DNA from: Methylobacterium sp. NMS14P
Lineage (GTDB): Bacteria; Pseudomonadota; Alphaproteobacteria; Rhizobiales; Beijerinckiaceae
Direction: 5' to 3'
DNA: 64,000 bases
Assembly (NCBI RefSeq): GCF_028583545.1
Contig: NZ_CP087107.1
Coordinates: 124,001-188,000, forward strand
The translations under genes were made by a program, and so were the position numbers. Position 1 is the stretch's first letter. Every line of letters begins with the position of its first letter. The notes beneath the pieces are model-generated. The model did no database searches and was not told where the DNA came from. It saw nothing but the letters and a program-made list of their open reading frames with translations. Shown piece by piece: positions 8,055 to 15,984 of this stretch.

Positions 8055-8141
8055 TTACCGCCCGCGCAGGAAGAAGAACCAGATCAGGATCAGGACAGGG
8101 ATCGGCACCCCCAAGAGCCACAGCAGGCTACCAGTCAGCAT
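8055..8141 (-). CDS. 28-aa single-pass membrane peptide
   Basis: Encodes MLTGSLLWLLGVPIPVLILI followed by WFFFLRGR: one long hydrophobic helix with a WLLGVPIP start and a positively charged end, so the C-terminus probably sits in the cytoplasm. GGAG stands about 8 bases before the ATG, and the coding stretch ends cleanly at TAA next to a shared terminator. Tiny peptides with a GxPIPxxI segment are common but usually unannotated in alphaproteobacteria. Function unknown. Confidence 0.6.
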   Translation of the reverse strand: MLTGSLLWLLGVPIPVLILIWFFFLRGR

Positions 8142-8281
8142 GTCTCTACTCCAGGAACTGTCCGGGCAACCCCATGGCTCGCCTGCCTGTTCCTGCGGGC
8201 GGTCCTGTAACCGAGGCCGATCAACGTCTCATTAACCATCCGCGCGCAGACCTCCGGGCCGGCCGAGCCCGAAGGACGCCG

Positions 8282-8476
8282 ATGCCCCAGACTCACCCGT
8301 TCGTTGCCCAAGCTATCGTGGCCGAGACCGAAGCGATGAAGGCGGCGATCCTGGCCGAGAAGATGCGGGCCATGGAAGCCACAGGTGCCGCCAGGGCCTT
8401 CGCCGAGTTGGCTGCTGCCCAGAGGGCGCGGGCAGCATGGGCCCGGGCTCAGATCGCGCCCCGGCGTTCGGCCTGA
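8282..8476 (+). CDS. Small alanine-rich helical protein, 64 aa
   Basis: The ATG at 8282 has AAGGA about 6 bases upstream. The product (MPQTHPFVAQAIVAETEAMKA and onward) is one long Ala/Glu/Arg-rich helix, AMEATGAARAFAELAAAQRA, with no recognised domain. A second in-frame ATG at 8174 would add 36 residues with poorer composition. Could be a small coiled-coil or nucleoid-type accessory protein; this is a guess from composition only. Confidence 0.5.
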   Translation: MPQTHPFVAQAIVAETEAMKAAILAEKMRAMEATGAARAFAELAAAQRARAAWARAQIAPRRSA

Positions 8477-8674
8477 CGAGACCGCCCGGTCCGCGCCGCG
8501 AAGTGGGCGTGGGCGGCGTCCGGCGACCGTTCAGCCTCGACGGAACACAGCCGCACGCTCGAGAGGCGCCTCGGATCGGTGTGAAGATGCCGGGCAGCGG
8601 GCCGCTGACTGTGGTAGACGTCACCGCATGCACGCTGGCGATCCAGCGTCTGATGGCCCTCAGGGAGAGTTGCA

Positions 8675-9070
8675 GTGGCGCGTCCGGACCTCGGTACGAA
8701 GCGTATATGCCCGACGACGGGTAAAAAGTTCTACGACCTCGGCAAGAACCCTGTGATCTCGCCCTATTCAGGCGAGGTCGTGCCGATCGCTGCGGCGACA
8801 TCGTACTCCAGGGGCAGCGCTCCCGTCGTTGCGCGCAAAGAGGCGCCGAGCGACGAAGAGGATGAGACGGAGGGCCCCGAACTCGTGTCGCTGGACGAGG
8901 TCGAGGCTGAAGAGGCCGACAAAGACACGGACAGCAATGCTGAGGACGAAGACGCGCTCGACATCGAGGACGATGGTGAGCAAGTCGACGACGATAATCT
9001 TGTCGTCGATGAGGACGATGAAGATACGAGCGATCTCGTCGAGGTCAACGATGACGACGACGATCAATAG
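8675..9070 (+). CDS. TIGR02300 FYDLN-acid family protein, 131 aa
   Basis: The N-terminus MARPDLGTKRICPTTGKKFY followed by DLGKNP is the signature of the alphaproteobacterial FYDLN-acid family: a short zinc-ribbon-like motif followed by a highly acidic tail. From residue 58 nearly half the residues are Asp or Glu, ending DDDDDQ. GTG start at 8675 with AGGGAGAG about 8 bases before it. The function of the family is unknown; the acidic tail could mimic nucleic acid or bind basic proteins. The variant reads FYDLG where most members have FYDLN. Confidence 0.85.
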   Translation: MARPDLGTKRICPTTGKKFYDLGKNPVISPYSGEVVPIAAATSYSRGSAPVVARKEAPSDEEDETEGPELVSLDEVEAEEADKDTDSNAEDEDALDIEDDGEQVDDDNLVVDEDDEDTSDLVEVNDDDDDQ

Positions 9071-9078
9071 CCGCGCTT

Positions 9079-9103
9079 CCGCCACCGGACATCTGGTGGG
9101 CGG
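9079..9103. terminator. Possible hairpin between convergent genes
   Basis: CCGCCACC and GGTGGGCGG pair with one bulged base around an 8-base loop, 8 bases after the FYDLN-acid gene and before the end of the minus-strand gene at 9122. No T-run follows. Confidence 0.35.
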
Positions 9104-9121
9104 TCAATCGTCGGTGCGCTC

Positions 9122-9397
9122 TTAGTCGCTGCTTGATCGGGTGGTGGGGCGGCTCATGAGTAGGGCCGCCCTGACTGCCATGCGGCGCGATGGCTCGTCG
9201 GCCTCGGTGTCGACCACGATCGCGGGCGCGGAGGGGTGGGCCGCGACAGCCGCCGCGAGATCGAGCACGTGGTCCGGACCGATCGAGTGGTCCTGGGTGG
9301 TCGGTTCGGCCAGATAGGCGTCGACGGCGGCGCCGACATCTTCGATGGCGATACGCTCGGCGGTCACCAGATCCCAGAGCGTGGCCTCAGCGGACAT
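9122..9397 (-). CDS. Hypothetical cytoplasmic protein, 91 aa
   Basis: Starts MSAEATLWDLVTAERIAIED and continues as an acidic, mostly helical protein ending ALLMSRPTTRSSSD. The ATG at 9395-9397 is chosen; the frame extends 9 codons upstream without a better site. Composition is protein-like (buried hydrophobics in VVDTEADEP and LDLAAAVAAH). No recognised domain. It lies on the same strand as the gene at 9485-9745, 87 bases downstream of its end, so they may be cotranscribed. Confidence 0.5.
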   Translation of the reverse strand: MSAEATLWDLVTAERIAIEDVGAAVDAYLAEPTTQDHSIGPDHVLDLAAAVAAHPSAPAIVVDTEADEPSRRMAVRAALLMSRPTTRSSSD

Positions 9398-9484
9398 CCG
9401 CGGCGTATCGCACCTCTCGCGCAACCATGCAACAATGTAACAAGGCCTCGCTCGCGTCGCCGGCAGGCCGGCGCGTCTGCGGGC

Positions 9485-9745
9485 TCAGGGCCCGTCGCAT
9501 AGCGGGCCGATGCAAGCTGCGACCGGGTGGTCGGCCGGCGCGAGGTGATCCAGAAGCCGATCCCCTGACCACAGCTCGGCCAGCAACCCTTCGGCCAGCC
9601 TGTCGGCCTGATGCCTCGCCTCCGTGTCGTCGCGGGCCCGGATGAGGACCGTGCCGCGGTCGCTGCCGTCCGCGGCGAACCGGTGCAGCCGGTAGGCCGT
9701 GACGGGTCCTCGGCGCTTCCCGGGGAAATCGATGAGGTCGGCCAT
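9485..9745 (-). CDS. Hypothetical protein, 86 aa
   Basis: The product MADLIDFPGKRRGPVTAYRL and onward has an alternating beta pattern (AYRLHRF, GTVLIRARDD) followed by a helix (EARHQADRLAEGLLAELW). It resembles small alpha/beta domains, but I recognise no family. The ribosome site is weak. Same strand as the hypothetical gene just downstream. Confidence 0.5.
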   Translation of the reverse strand: MADLIDFPGKRRGPVTAYRLHRFAADGSDRGTVLIRARDDTEARHQADRLAEGLLAELWSGDRLLDHLAPADHPVAACIGPLCDGP

Positions 9746-9953
9746 CGCGTGCTCACGGCTCCGCAGGCGGGGGCACGCGTCCCTCAGCCGCCGGAGCCTG
9801 AAATCGAGCCCATCCGGCGATGCCTGCAGTGTGAGATGGCGGGGACGCGAAGGATAGGGTGCGAAAGACGCACTCTCGCTGCCGAGGCAATGCCGTCAGC
9901 GCAGCAGCGCGCTCGATTCCATGTATGCGATTCCATGTAGGGAGGCGGGAGGG

Positions 9954-10634
9954 TCAGGCTGCTGGGCCGCCGGAGGTCGCGATCCATACCACGTGCCGCG
10001 GGCCGCTCTGCCCGTTAGCGTGGGGGCGAACCTCCTCGACGACGAAACCCGAGCGCTGGAGGCGCGCCTTGAACTTGCGGTCGGGCGTCGCCGACCAGAC
10101 GCCGAGCACGCCGCCCGGTCGCAGCGCCCGCCGCGCCAACTCCAATCCGTGGCTGCTATAGAGGCGATCGTTCTCCGGGCGCACAAACCCTTCCGGACCG
10201 TTGTCGACATCGAGCAGGATCGCGTCCCAGGCGGCCGGGCCGGACTGGATGAGGTGGTCGACATCGGCCTCGCGCAGGTCGACGCGCGCGTCGTCAAGGC
10301 AGCCGGCGAAGACGCCCGCGAGCGGTCCGCGCGCCCAAGCCGCCACCGTCGGCACCAACTCGGCAACCGTGACGCTCGCCTCGGGCCCGAGGTTGCGCAG
10401 GGCCGCCCGCAGGGTGAACCCCATCCCGAGACCGCCGACCAGCACGCGCGCTGCACCCCGGCCGCGCACCCGGCCGCAGGCGAGGATCGCCAGCGCCTCT
10501 TCGGAGGCCCCGCGGGTGCTGTTCATCAACTCGATCGTGTCGGCGACGATCGAGAACTCGTGGCCCCGCTGCATCAGGTGCAACGGTGTCCCGCCGGGAA
10601 CGATGCCGGTGTCGATATGCATCCAAGATGTCAC
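9954..10634 (-). CDS. Spermidine-synthase-like SAM-dependent methyltransferase, 226 aa
   Basis: Class I methyltransferase fold: motif I as VLVGGLGMGFTLRAAL (residues 64-79), an acidic residue ending the next strand (VTVAELVPT), and the motif ILLDVDNGP, where spermidine synthases carry their catalytic aspartates. The C-terminal half alternates strands and helices as in PAPT-type enzymes. The N-terminal tetramer domain of true spermidine synthases is very short, so this may be a methyltransferase of the spermidine-synthase superfamily rather than an aminopropyltransferase. Cytoplasmic. An alternative ATG lies four codons inside. Confidence 0.7.
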   Translation of the reverse strand: MTSWMHIDTGIVPGGTPLHLMQRGHEFSIVADTIELMNSTRGASEEALAILACGRVRGRGAARVLVGGLGMGFTLRAALRNLGPEASVTVAELVPTVAAWARGPLAGVFAGCLDDARVDLREADVDHLIQSGPAAWDAILLDVDNGPEGFVRPENDRLYSSHGLELARRALRPGGVLGVWSATPDRKFKARLQRSGFVVEEVRPHANGQSGPRHVVWIATSGGPAA

Positions 10635-10781
10635 AGGCGTCCCTCTGTGGGCCGGCTCCTTGGATATTCCGGCGCACGGGAAGGATGGGTTATGAGACGC
10701 GCTCCTGACCGCGCGCCGCGCTCGCGATAAGCGCGGGTCGCGACGGCATTCGCCTCGTCCGAGAAGCCGGTATCATTCCTC

Positions 10782-11033
10782 ATGGCCAAGCGTACCAAGT
10801 CTCTGCCGAAGGTGCAGGGGTTCGTGCTGTTCGACGTCACCTACGCCGACGGCAGCCGCGCCTCGAACCGACGCGTGCCGGCCGAGATCCTGGGGGGGCT
10901 CGACGGCGATGAGCCGGCGCGCGCTCTCATCAGCGAGCAGGAAGAGGAGATTGCCCGCAAGTCGGGGAGGCCGAAGCGCGAGATCGAGCGCCTGACGCGG
11001 TCTCCGGCTCCGAGCGCAAAGCCCGATATGTGA
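10782..11033 (+). CDS. Hypothetical protein, 83 aa
   Basis: Product MAKRTKSLPKVQGFVLFDVT then YADGSRASNRRVPAEILGGL: a basic start, two beta strands, a short linker and a charged C-terminal helix (EQEEEIARKSGRPKREIERL). This small-protein layout seems common in Methylobacterium, but no function is known to me. The ribosome site is weak. It converges on cspA, sharing the hairpin at 11032-11061. Confidence 0.6.
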   Translation: MAKRTKSLPKVQGFVLFDVTYADGSRASNRRVPAEILGGLDGDEPARALISEQEEEIARKSGRPKREIERLTRSPAPSAKPDM

Positions 11034-11061
11034 CGAGCGGCCCCAAGGCAGGCCACTCGTC
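11032..11061. terminator. Shared terminator hairpin between the 83-aa gene and cspA
   Basis: GACGAGCGGCC and GGCCACTCGTC pair over 11 positions with a single mismatch (G-U in one transcript direction) around an 8-base loop. It sits exactly between two convergent stop codons. Confidence 0.55.
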
Positions 11062-11070
11062 GCGCGGTGA

Positions 11071-11280
11071 TCAGTCCGCCTTCAGGTTGGCGGCGCTCTC
11101 CTTGCCGCTGCGGCGGTCCGCCTCGACGTCATAGGAGATCTTCTGACCCTCGTTGAGGGAGCGAAGGCCCGCACGCTCGACGGCCGAGATGTGAACGAAC
11201 ACGTCTTTGCCGCCATCGTCGGGCTGGATGAAACCGTAGCCCTTGGTCTCGTTGAACCACTTCACGGTGCCTGTAGCCAT
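11071..11280 (-). CDS. cspA: Cold-shock protein CspA family
   Basis: The 69-residue product is a single cold-shock domain. RNP1 reads KGYGFIQ and RNP2 reads VFVHIS, preceded by the family start [18 protein letters not shown]. It binds single-stranded RNA and DNA as a chaperone in the cytoplasm. The ATG at 11278-11280 is fixed by homology. It has its own strand-specific position: the convergent gene on one side, the interrupted small gene 92 bases upstream on the other. The upstream leader is the likely place for cold-responsive control, but no element was identified. Confidence 0.95.
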   Translation of the reverse strand: MATGTVKWFNETKGYGFIQPDDGGKDVFVHISAVERAGLRSLNEGQKISYDVEADRRSGKESAANLKAD

Positions 11281-11371
11281 GGCTGTATCCTGGTCGTCAC
11301 CGGCTCGCCAACGTGGCGGGCCGTGACGCCTGAACGGGCCGCCGCGGCCCCCTGTTCCCGAGACACCCGCG

Positions 11372-11639
11372 ATCAGGGGCCGCAGTTCTGATCCCGGTGA
11401 CGTTCGCCGGTGCCGAGCCACTCCAGCGCGGCGGCCTGCGATTTGAAGGTGTGTCACTGTGATGTGAACGGCGCCGGCCGCTCTGCCTGTGGCACCTCAT
11501 CGAGCAACTCGATCTGCCACGTGTCGCTCGGTCCGGTGCGCGAGACGACCCGGACCAGCGCTGCGATCACGACGCCATCCAGCAGCACGTCGTAGCTGCC
11601 GGGCGCGAGTTGCTCGACGGTGTAGGTCATGGGCTTCAC
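11372..11639 (-). pseudogene. Small conserved-type gene interrupted by an in-frame TGA
   Basis: The frame starts MKPMTYTVEQLAPGSYDVLL and runs 61 codons to a TGA at 11454-11456. The same frame then continues with [14 protein letters not shown] and stays open for 26 codons to a second TGA at 11372-11374. Small proteins of this type (a beta-rich core, then a short helix with an AxLxWLG ending) should include that helix, so the first TGA looks like a nonsense mutation. The truncated 61-residue product may still be made. Confidence 0.45.
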
Positions 11640-11734
11640 GCACGCTCTTCGACCTGGAAACCCGCGGGGCGGGCCTGAGGGTGCCGCTGCCGGCGACCCG
11701 CTTCACCCCCGGTCCGCTTAGCCAGCGTTGCATC

Positions 11735-12079
11735 GTGCCTTCGGTCAAGCTTAGGACCGGGCTTCCGCGTGAGGAGGAGGCCCAGTTGAAAGAGCTCGAA
11801 CAGGGTAGCGAGGAGGCGATCTACGTCTCGGCCATGGTCGGCGAGATGATGCAGCGCGTTCTCGCGGACGCTCTGGCAGATCCCGCGAGGACGCGCGGTG
11901 CCGCCTACCTCGACATGTTCGTGGAGCGCGAATTGGCCCGCTACGCCGACCTGTTTCGCGAGCGGCCGGACGACACACCCGAAACGTCCAGCATGCTGCG
12001 CGCTTGGTTCGCTGTGGAAGGGAGCGCGGCGTTGCGGGCCGTGGTGGAGCGCGCGTCCGCCGAGGCGCGGCGCGACTGA
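11735..12079 (+). CDS. Hypothetical helical protein, about 114 aa
   Basis: Charged helical protein: REEEAQLKELEQGSEEAIYV, then VGEMMQRVLADALADP, YLDMFVERELARYADLF and a C-terminal LRAVVERASAEARRD. No domain is recognised; the pattern resembles small DNA-binding or antitoxin-like helices, but this is not supported further. The start is uncertain: GTG at 11735 is used because residues after it look coding, while ATG at 11834 would give an 81-residue protein. Neither has a strong ribosome site. Confidence 0.45.
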   Translation: MPSVKLRTGLPREEEAQLKELEQGSEEAIYVSAMVGEMMQRVLADALADPARTRGAAYLDMFVERELARYADLFRERPDDTPETSSMLRAWFAVEGSAALRAVVERASAEARRD

Positions 12080-12303
12080 TGGGGTGAGCGTCCTCGGTGC
12101 GGTGGCCGGATCGCCACCACCGCCGGCGGGCTGACGATCCACTCCGGTGCCGTCGTCCGGCGCGCCGGGCCCGGCCGCGGAAGCGGGGCGCTCGCCGCGT
12201 GCACGAGGTCGGGGCCGAAGCGAACGGGCACGATCAGGACGACGAGGGCTGTGCGCGTCCGGGCGCGGCGATCGGGGCCGCGGAGCACCCGCTTCGTCAG
12301 GCA

Positions 12304-12690
12304 TCAGCGGCCCTTCTTCGCGAACTCCCAGACCGGAATGCCCCAGACCTGGCCCTGCTTGGTCCGATAGGCCGAGCCGCGCTCGAACACCACGCGGCTC
12401 GGCTCGACAGCCTGGGCCCGATTGCCGGTGATCATCATCACCCCGCAGACCTCGATCCGCAGTGTCCCGTGCTCGGGGTGTAGCGCGAACAGCTCGGCCG
12501 CCGTCCAGCCGAGCGCGTGCGCCTCGGCGCCGAGCCGGTCGCAGAAGTCGATGGCGGCCTCACGCATCGGCGCCCAGCGCGCCGGGACGAGATAGCGGCA
12601 GGGCGAAGCGTGCGGAGACAGGTCCTCGATCGCGCTGCGCCACAGGGCGGCGGCGTCGGGAAGCATGGTGGGTGCGAAACTGGAAGCCAT
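12304..12690 (-). CDS. Hypothetical protein of a type common in Methylobacterium, 128 aa
   Basis: Begins MASSFAPTMLPDAAALWRSA, then has helix and strand segments including LGWTAAELFALHPEHGTLRI and EVCGVMMIT. Small genes carrying the LGWT-x-x-x-LF-x-x-HPE-x-GTLR pattern recur, as I recall, in accessory regions of Methylobacterium chromosomes and plasmids; function unknown. The C-terminus is basic (EFAKKGR). It may start at ATG 12690 or at an internal ATG nine codons later (MLPDAA). Confidence 0.6.
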   Translation of the reverse strand: MASSFAPTMLPDAAALWRSAIEDLSPHASPCRYLVPARWAPMREAAIDFCDRLGAEAHALGWTAAELFALHPEHGTLRIEVCGVMMITGNRAQAVEPSRVVFERGSAYRTKQGQVWGIPVWEFAKKGR

Positions 12691-13019
12691 CCCACGGGCT
12701 ACGGCAAGCGTGACCGTTGGGCCATGCGGCCAGAAGCGGGGTTGCCTTGCGAGGGGGAGGGCGGTCCCGCACCCGTTCCCGGGTGCTCCGACAAGTCAGG
12801 CCCGCCCTCCATCCGGTCGCGGGATGGTCAGAAGCCTCTGCCGCTCCGTTCGGACACGGATACGCCTGCGGGCAGCAGCGCCCCGCAGTCGGACGTACGC
12901 TCGCCCGGGAGGAAGTACGGGAACGGCGTCGGCGGATGAGCTGAGCGCCGGCATTCTGTCGCGCCGGTTCGCCCGATCGCGGGCTGGCGCGATCCGTCTC
13001 GCCGTGGCACCTCATAGGC
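12691..13019. other. Gene-free stretch
   Basis: 329 bases between divergent genes with only low-quality shadow frames; presumably promoters for both flanking genes. No motif could be placed. Confidence 0.35.
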
Positions 13020-13277
13020 ATGGCGACGCTTGACGATCAGACCTGTGAGGCGAAAATCGAGGGTGTCTGGCGTCAGATCAGCGTCGCTGAGGCCAAGAGC
13101 GCCCACGTGATGGCGCCGAAGCGCTGCCCGTCCTGTCACGGCGCCCTGGTGCTCTCGGGATCGTACGCCGGGAACGGCAATCGGAAGTTCAGCCATCGCA
13201 GGGTGCATACCGGCTGCCCGCAGGACCCGAAGCGGTACTCCGGTACGCCGTCGCCGCATCCTCAGGCACTCATCTGA
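13020..13277 (+). CDS. Small zinc-ribbon-like protein, 85 aa
   Basis: A CPSCHG knuckle at about residues 38-43, an isolated Cys9 and a later HTGCPQDP suggest a zinc-binding fold (CxxC plus His/Cys). It begins MATLDDQTCEAKIEGVWRQI and ends SPHPQALI. I associate this architecture with small Methylobacterium proteins of unknown role. Cytoplasmic. It stands alone, about 90 bases before the hemerythrin-like gene on the same strand. Confidence 0.6.
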   Translation: MATLDDQTCEAKIEGVWRQISVAEAKSAHVMAPKRCPSCHGALVLSGSYAGNGNRKFSHRRVHTGCPQDPKRYSGTPSPHPQALI

Positions 13278-13369
13278 GCGGTGGCTCGGGTCGGCACGAC
13301 CGCGATCAGGAACGCTCAGCGGGCGCACGGTGTTCAGAGCTGGTAGTTTCACCGGCAAGGAAGACGTGC

Positions 13370-14008
13370 ATGGACGTTTGGCAACTCATTGAGCGCGACC
13401 ACGAGAACATCGGTGGCCTGATCCGTGAGATTCCATACGCTCTCAACGATCCCAGAGCGGTCGGCAGCCGCGAGCGAATGCTGGCTGACCTCATGGACGA
13501 GCTTGATCTGCACGCGATCGGCCTCGGTGCGAGCTTGTATGGCCCGCTGAGCCGGGAGGCCCGGACACGCCCGCTGATCGAGGACTTGAACCGCGGCCAC
13601 GCGGAGTTCAGGCGACAGCTCCAGCAGCTCGCCCGTCGCCGCAAGGCGGCCTCGGCTGGCTGGCTCGACACCTTCGAAGATGTCACGTTCCTCGTAGATC
13701 AGCACCTGCACCGTCACGTGCATGAACTGATCCCCGCAGCGCAGATGCTCCTCGCGCCCGAGGAGGTTGCCGCGGCCACACGGGCGTTCGTGCGGGCCAA
13801 GACGAGCGCCCTTCAGTCTCGGCGGCGCGGCACCGTGGCGGGGGGCATGTCGAGCGAGTTCGCCCTCGTCGCGACGCTCGCCGGCGTGGCGGCCGGTCTC
13901 GGCTACTTGGTCTGGAACGGCGGACGCTTTGGCCGGTCGCGATCGGGCCGGACAGCCGAGGCCGGAGAGCGCGTTGCCCAGCAGGCGGTCCGCCCTATCC
14001 CGCGGTAA
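13370..14008 (+). CDS. Hemerythrin HHE-type helical protein with C-terminal membrane segment, 212 aa
   Basis: The N-terminal 130 residues follow the hemerythrin HHE plan: DVWQLIERDHENI (His11), ELDLHAIGLGASLY (His48), RGHAEFRRQL (His77), DQHLHRHVHEL (His112-118). These histidines could bind a di-iron centre; the usual partner glutamate after His48 is not obvious, so the metal site may be altered. A transmembrane helix (EFALVATLAGVAAGLGYLVW, about 163-182) anchors it, followed by a basic tail. Roles known for the family include oxygen, nitric-oxide or iron sensing; here unknown. Confidence 0.75.
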   Translation: MDVWQLIERDHENIGGLIREIPYALNDPRAVGSRERMLADLMDELDLHAIGLGASLYGPLSREARTRPLIEDLNRGHAEFRRQLQQLARRRKAASAGWLDTFEDVTFLVDQHLHRHVHELIPAAQMLLAPEEVAAATRAFVRAKTSALQSRRRGTVAGGMSSEFALVATLAGVAAGLGYLVWNGGRFGRSRSGRTAEAGERVAQQAVRPIPR

Positions 14009-14070
14009 CGCGGTCAGCCCCGCCACCCTCAGACGACCTGGATGTGGCTCACCGTCCATCGCGTGCAGAA

Positions 14071-14484
14071 TCAGGCATGCTCGGCGATATCCCCGTCCAC
14101 GTCGATCTCGGGAGCGGTCTCCACGGTCTCGCCGCGCATGGCTGCAAGCAGCTCCGGATCGCCCCAACGGTCGCGGAGGACCGGGAAGGCCCCATGCCCG
14201 GTGGCGTCGAAGGCGAGGCGCTGGCCCGTCGACCTGACCGGCTGGCCCTGGACCGGGCTGATCAGGTTCACGAAGGGCTTCCGGTATAACGCGCGCCACG
14301 TCGGATGCGCGTTGCCCGACGCGGTGACGGACGCCAGCGATGATCGGAAGATCGCGCCGCTGCCCCCGGCGGAGGCCGGTGTTCGAGCTTCGCGAGGCCG
14401 AAGAGTGGCCTCCCATATCGTCGCTCGATCAGCGCCAGCGGACGCCAGCGCCGCTTCTTGGACGCCCGCACGGGTCGTCGGCAA
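14071..14484 (-). CDS. Uncertain hypothetical protein, up to 137 aa
   Basis: Only the C-terminal half looks like protein: NAHPTWRALYRKPFVNLISP, then RLAFDATGHGAFPVLRDRWG and an acidic end ETAPEIDVDGDIAEHA. The first 55 residues are Ala/Ser/Arg-rich and may be an out-of-frame extension. No recognised family. It sits just after the amidase gene on the same strand, so it might be a cotranscribed tail gene or a fragment. Confidence 0.3.
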   Translation of the reverse strand: MPTTRAGVQEAALASAGADRATIWEATLRPREARTPASAGGSGAIFRSSLASVTASGNAHPTWRALYRKPFVNLISPVQGQPVRSTGQRLAFDATGHGAFPVLRDRWGDPELLAAMRGETVETAPEIDVDGDIAEHA

Positions 14485-14499
14485 CGTGATCTTGCTCGC

Positions 14500-15984
14500 T
14501 CACCGATCGGCCGACGGTGCGAACCGCCGAGGTGGCACGAACGGCTGCAGACGCTCGATCTCCGCGGCAAACGCGAGTGTCGTCCGATCCTCGAGATACG
14601 GCCCGATCACCTGAATCCCGATGGGCAGGTGAGCGTCGTAGCCGATCGGAACCGCCGTCGCAGGCAGGGACGGCAGCGTCGCCAGCCCGGCCCAGAAGAG
14701 CTGGTCGTTGTAGTCGACCGCGTGTCCGTTGATCTGCAGGACGCGCTCCTCGCGGGGTCGGGCCTCGTCGATCGGGAAAGCGGCGCAAACGGTGGCGGGA
14801 GCGAGAAGCACGTCGTAGCGCTCGAAGAACGTCGCCCAGTCCCGCTTCAGCGCGGCGCGCCGCTCTTCCGCCAGGATCCAGTCGCGATGGCGCTGCGCAT
14901 GCGCCTGGGCCATCCGCGTGACGTACGGCGTCGCGTTCGAACCCGGTTCGGTGAGGCGGTGAACGGCATCTTCGAAGACTGCCTCCGGGAGGCGGGCCGA
15001 AGCCGATCCACGCAGGAGTTGAAGATACGTCGCGTGGTGCGCGACGTGATCCTCGAACGGGAGCGCATCCGCCGTGACGTTGACTCCCAGGCTCTTCAGG
15101 CGCTCGACCAACGCTCTGATCCCCACTTGGACCGGCTCGTCCACTTCGGCGACAGGCGAGTTCGTCACGTAGGCGACGCGGAAGTCGGCCAAGCGCGTCG
15201 CGCGTGGCGGCGGGAGATCCAGACGCCAGGCCTTGGCGTTCGGTCCCGCCGGTCTTGCAATGACGTCGAGCGCGCGCTCGAGATCGGCGACGGTCCGAGC
15301 GAGTGGACCGCTCACAACCAGATCGTTGTCGAGGAGACTCTCCCCGCGCTCGTTGCCGGAGACGGGGACGATGCCGGGTGTCGGCTTGTGGCCGTAGACG
15401 CCGCAGAAATGAGCCGGAAAGCGAATGGAGCCGCCCGCGTCGCTCCCGATTTCCAGGGGGACGAGACCTGCGGCGAGCGCCGCGCTCGAGCCGCCGGACG
15501 AGCCACCCGGGGTCCGGTCGAGATCCCAGGGATTGCGCGTCGTCCCGTAAATCGCGTTGTAGCTCTGCCAGTCGAGCGCGTTGATCGGAACGTTGGTCTT
15601 GCCGAAGATGATCGCGCCGGCCGCCCGAAGCCGCTCTACGATGACGGCACTCCGCGTCGGGACGAAGCCCGCCTGGGCGGGATCGCCGTAGGTTGTCGGC
15701 CATCCGGCGACGTTGTTCGTCTCCTTCACGGTCATCGGTAGCCCGTGAAGCGCTCCCCAGCTCTCGCCGCGGGCCGACGCCGCATCGGCCCGGTCGGCAC
15801 GTTCGCGCGCCGCTGGAAGATCGGTGAAGACGATCGCGTTGATCTCGGGATTGAGGCGGTGCACGCGGTCGAGGGTGAACTCGAGCAGGGCGCGGGCCGT
15901 GAACTCGCGGGCTTCCAGTCGCCGTACCAGCTCGGTTGCCGAGGCGAAGGCGAGCGCGTCCGGCAGCTTGACGTCCAGGCTCAT
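14500..15984 (-). CDS. Amidase signature family hydrolase, 494 aa
   Basis: Amidase of the Ser-cisSer-Lys class: Lys87 in MTVKETNN, Ser162 in TPGGSSGGSS and Ser186 in GSDAGGSIRFP make the catalytic triad, and the length is typical. It hydrolyses carboxamides; substrate unknown. The ATG at 15982-15984 follows AAGGGGGG and overlaps the permease stop by four bases (ATGA), so it is translationally coupled as the last gene of the sulfonate-type ABC operon. That placement suggests it processes the imported compound, for example an amide-linked organosulfur or nitrogen source. Cytoplasmic, no signal peptide. Confidence 0.88.
   Translation of the reverse strand: MSLDVKLPDALAFASATELVRRLEAREFTARALLEFTLDRVHRLNPEINAIVFTDLPAARERADRADAASARGESWGALHGLPMTVKETNNVAGWPTTYGDPAQAGFVPTRSAVIVERLRAAGAIIFGKTNVPINALDWQSYNAIYGTTRNPWDLDRTPGGSSGGSSAALAAGLVPLEIGSDAGGSIRFPAHFCGVYGHKPTPGIVPVSGNERGESLLDNDLVVSGPLARTVADLERALDVIARPAGPNAKAWRLDLPPPRATRLADFRVAYVTNSPVAEVDEPVQVGIRALVERLKSLGVNVTADALPFEDHVAHHATYLQLLRGSASARLPEAVFEDAVHRLTEPGSNATPYVTRMAQAHAQRHRDWILAEERRAALKRDWATFFERYDVLLAPATVCAAFPIDEARPREERVLQINGHAVDYNDQLFWAGLATLPSLPATAVPIGYDAHLPIGIQVIGPYLEDRTTLAFAAEIERLQPFVPPRRFAPSADR

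Noticed and set aside
11941..12288. Minus-strand frame with a signal-like RTALVVLIVPVRFGPDLV segment
   Set aside because: It overlaps the helical plus-strand gene, has no ribosome site and the rest is shadow-like.
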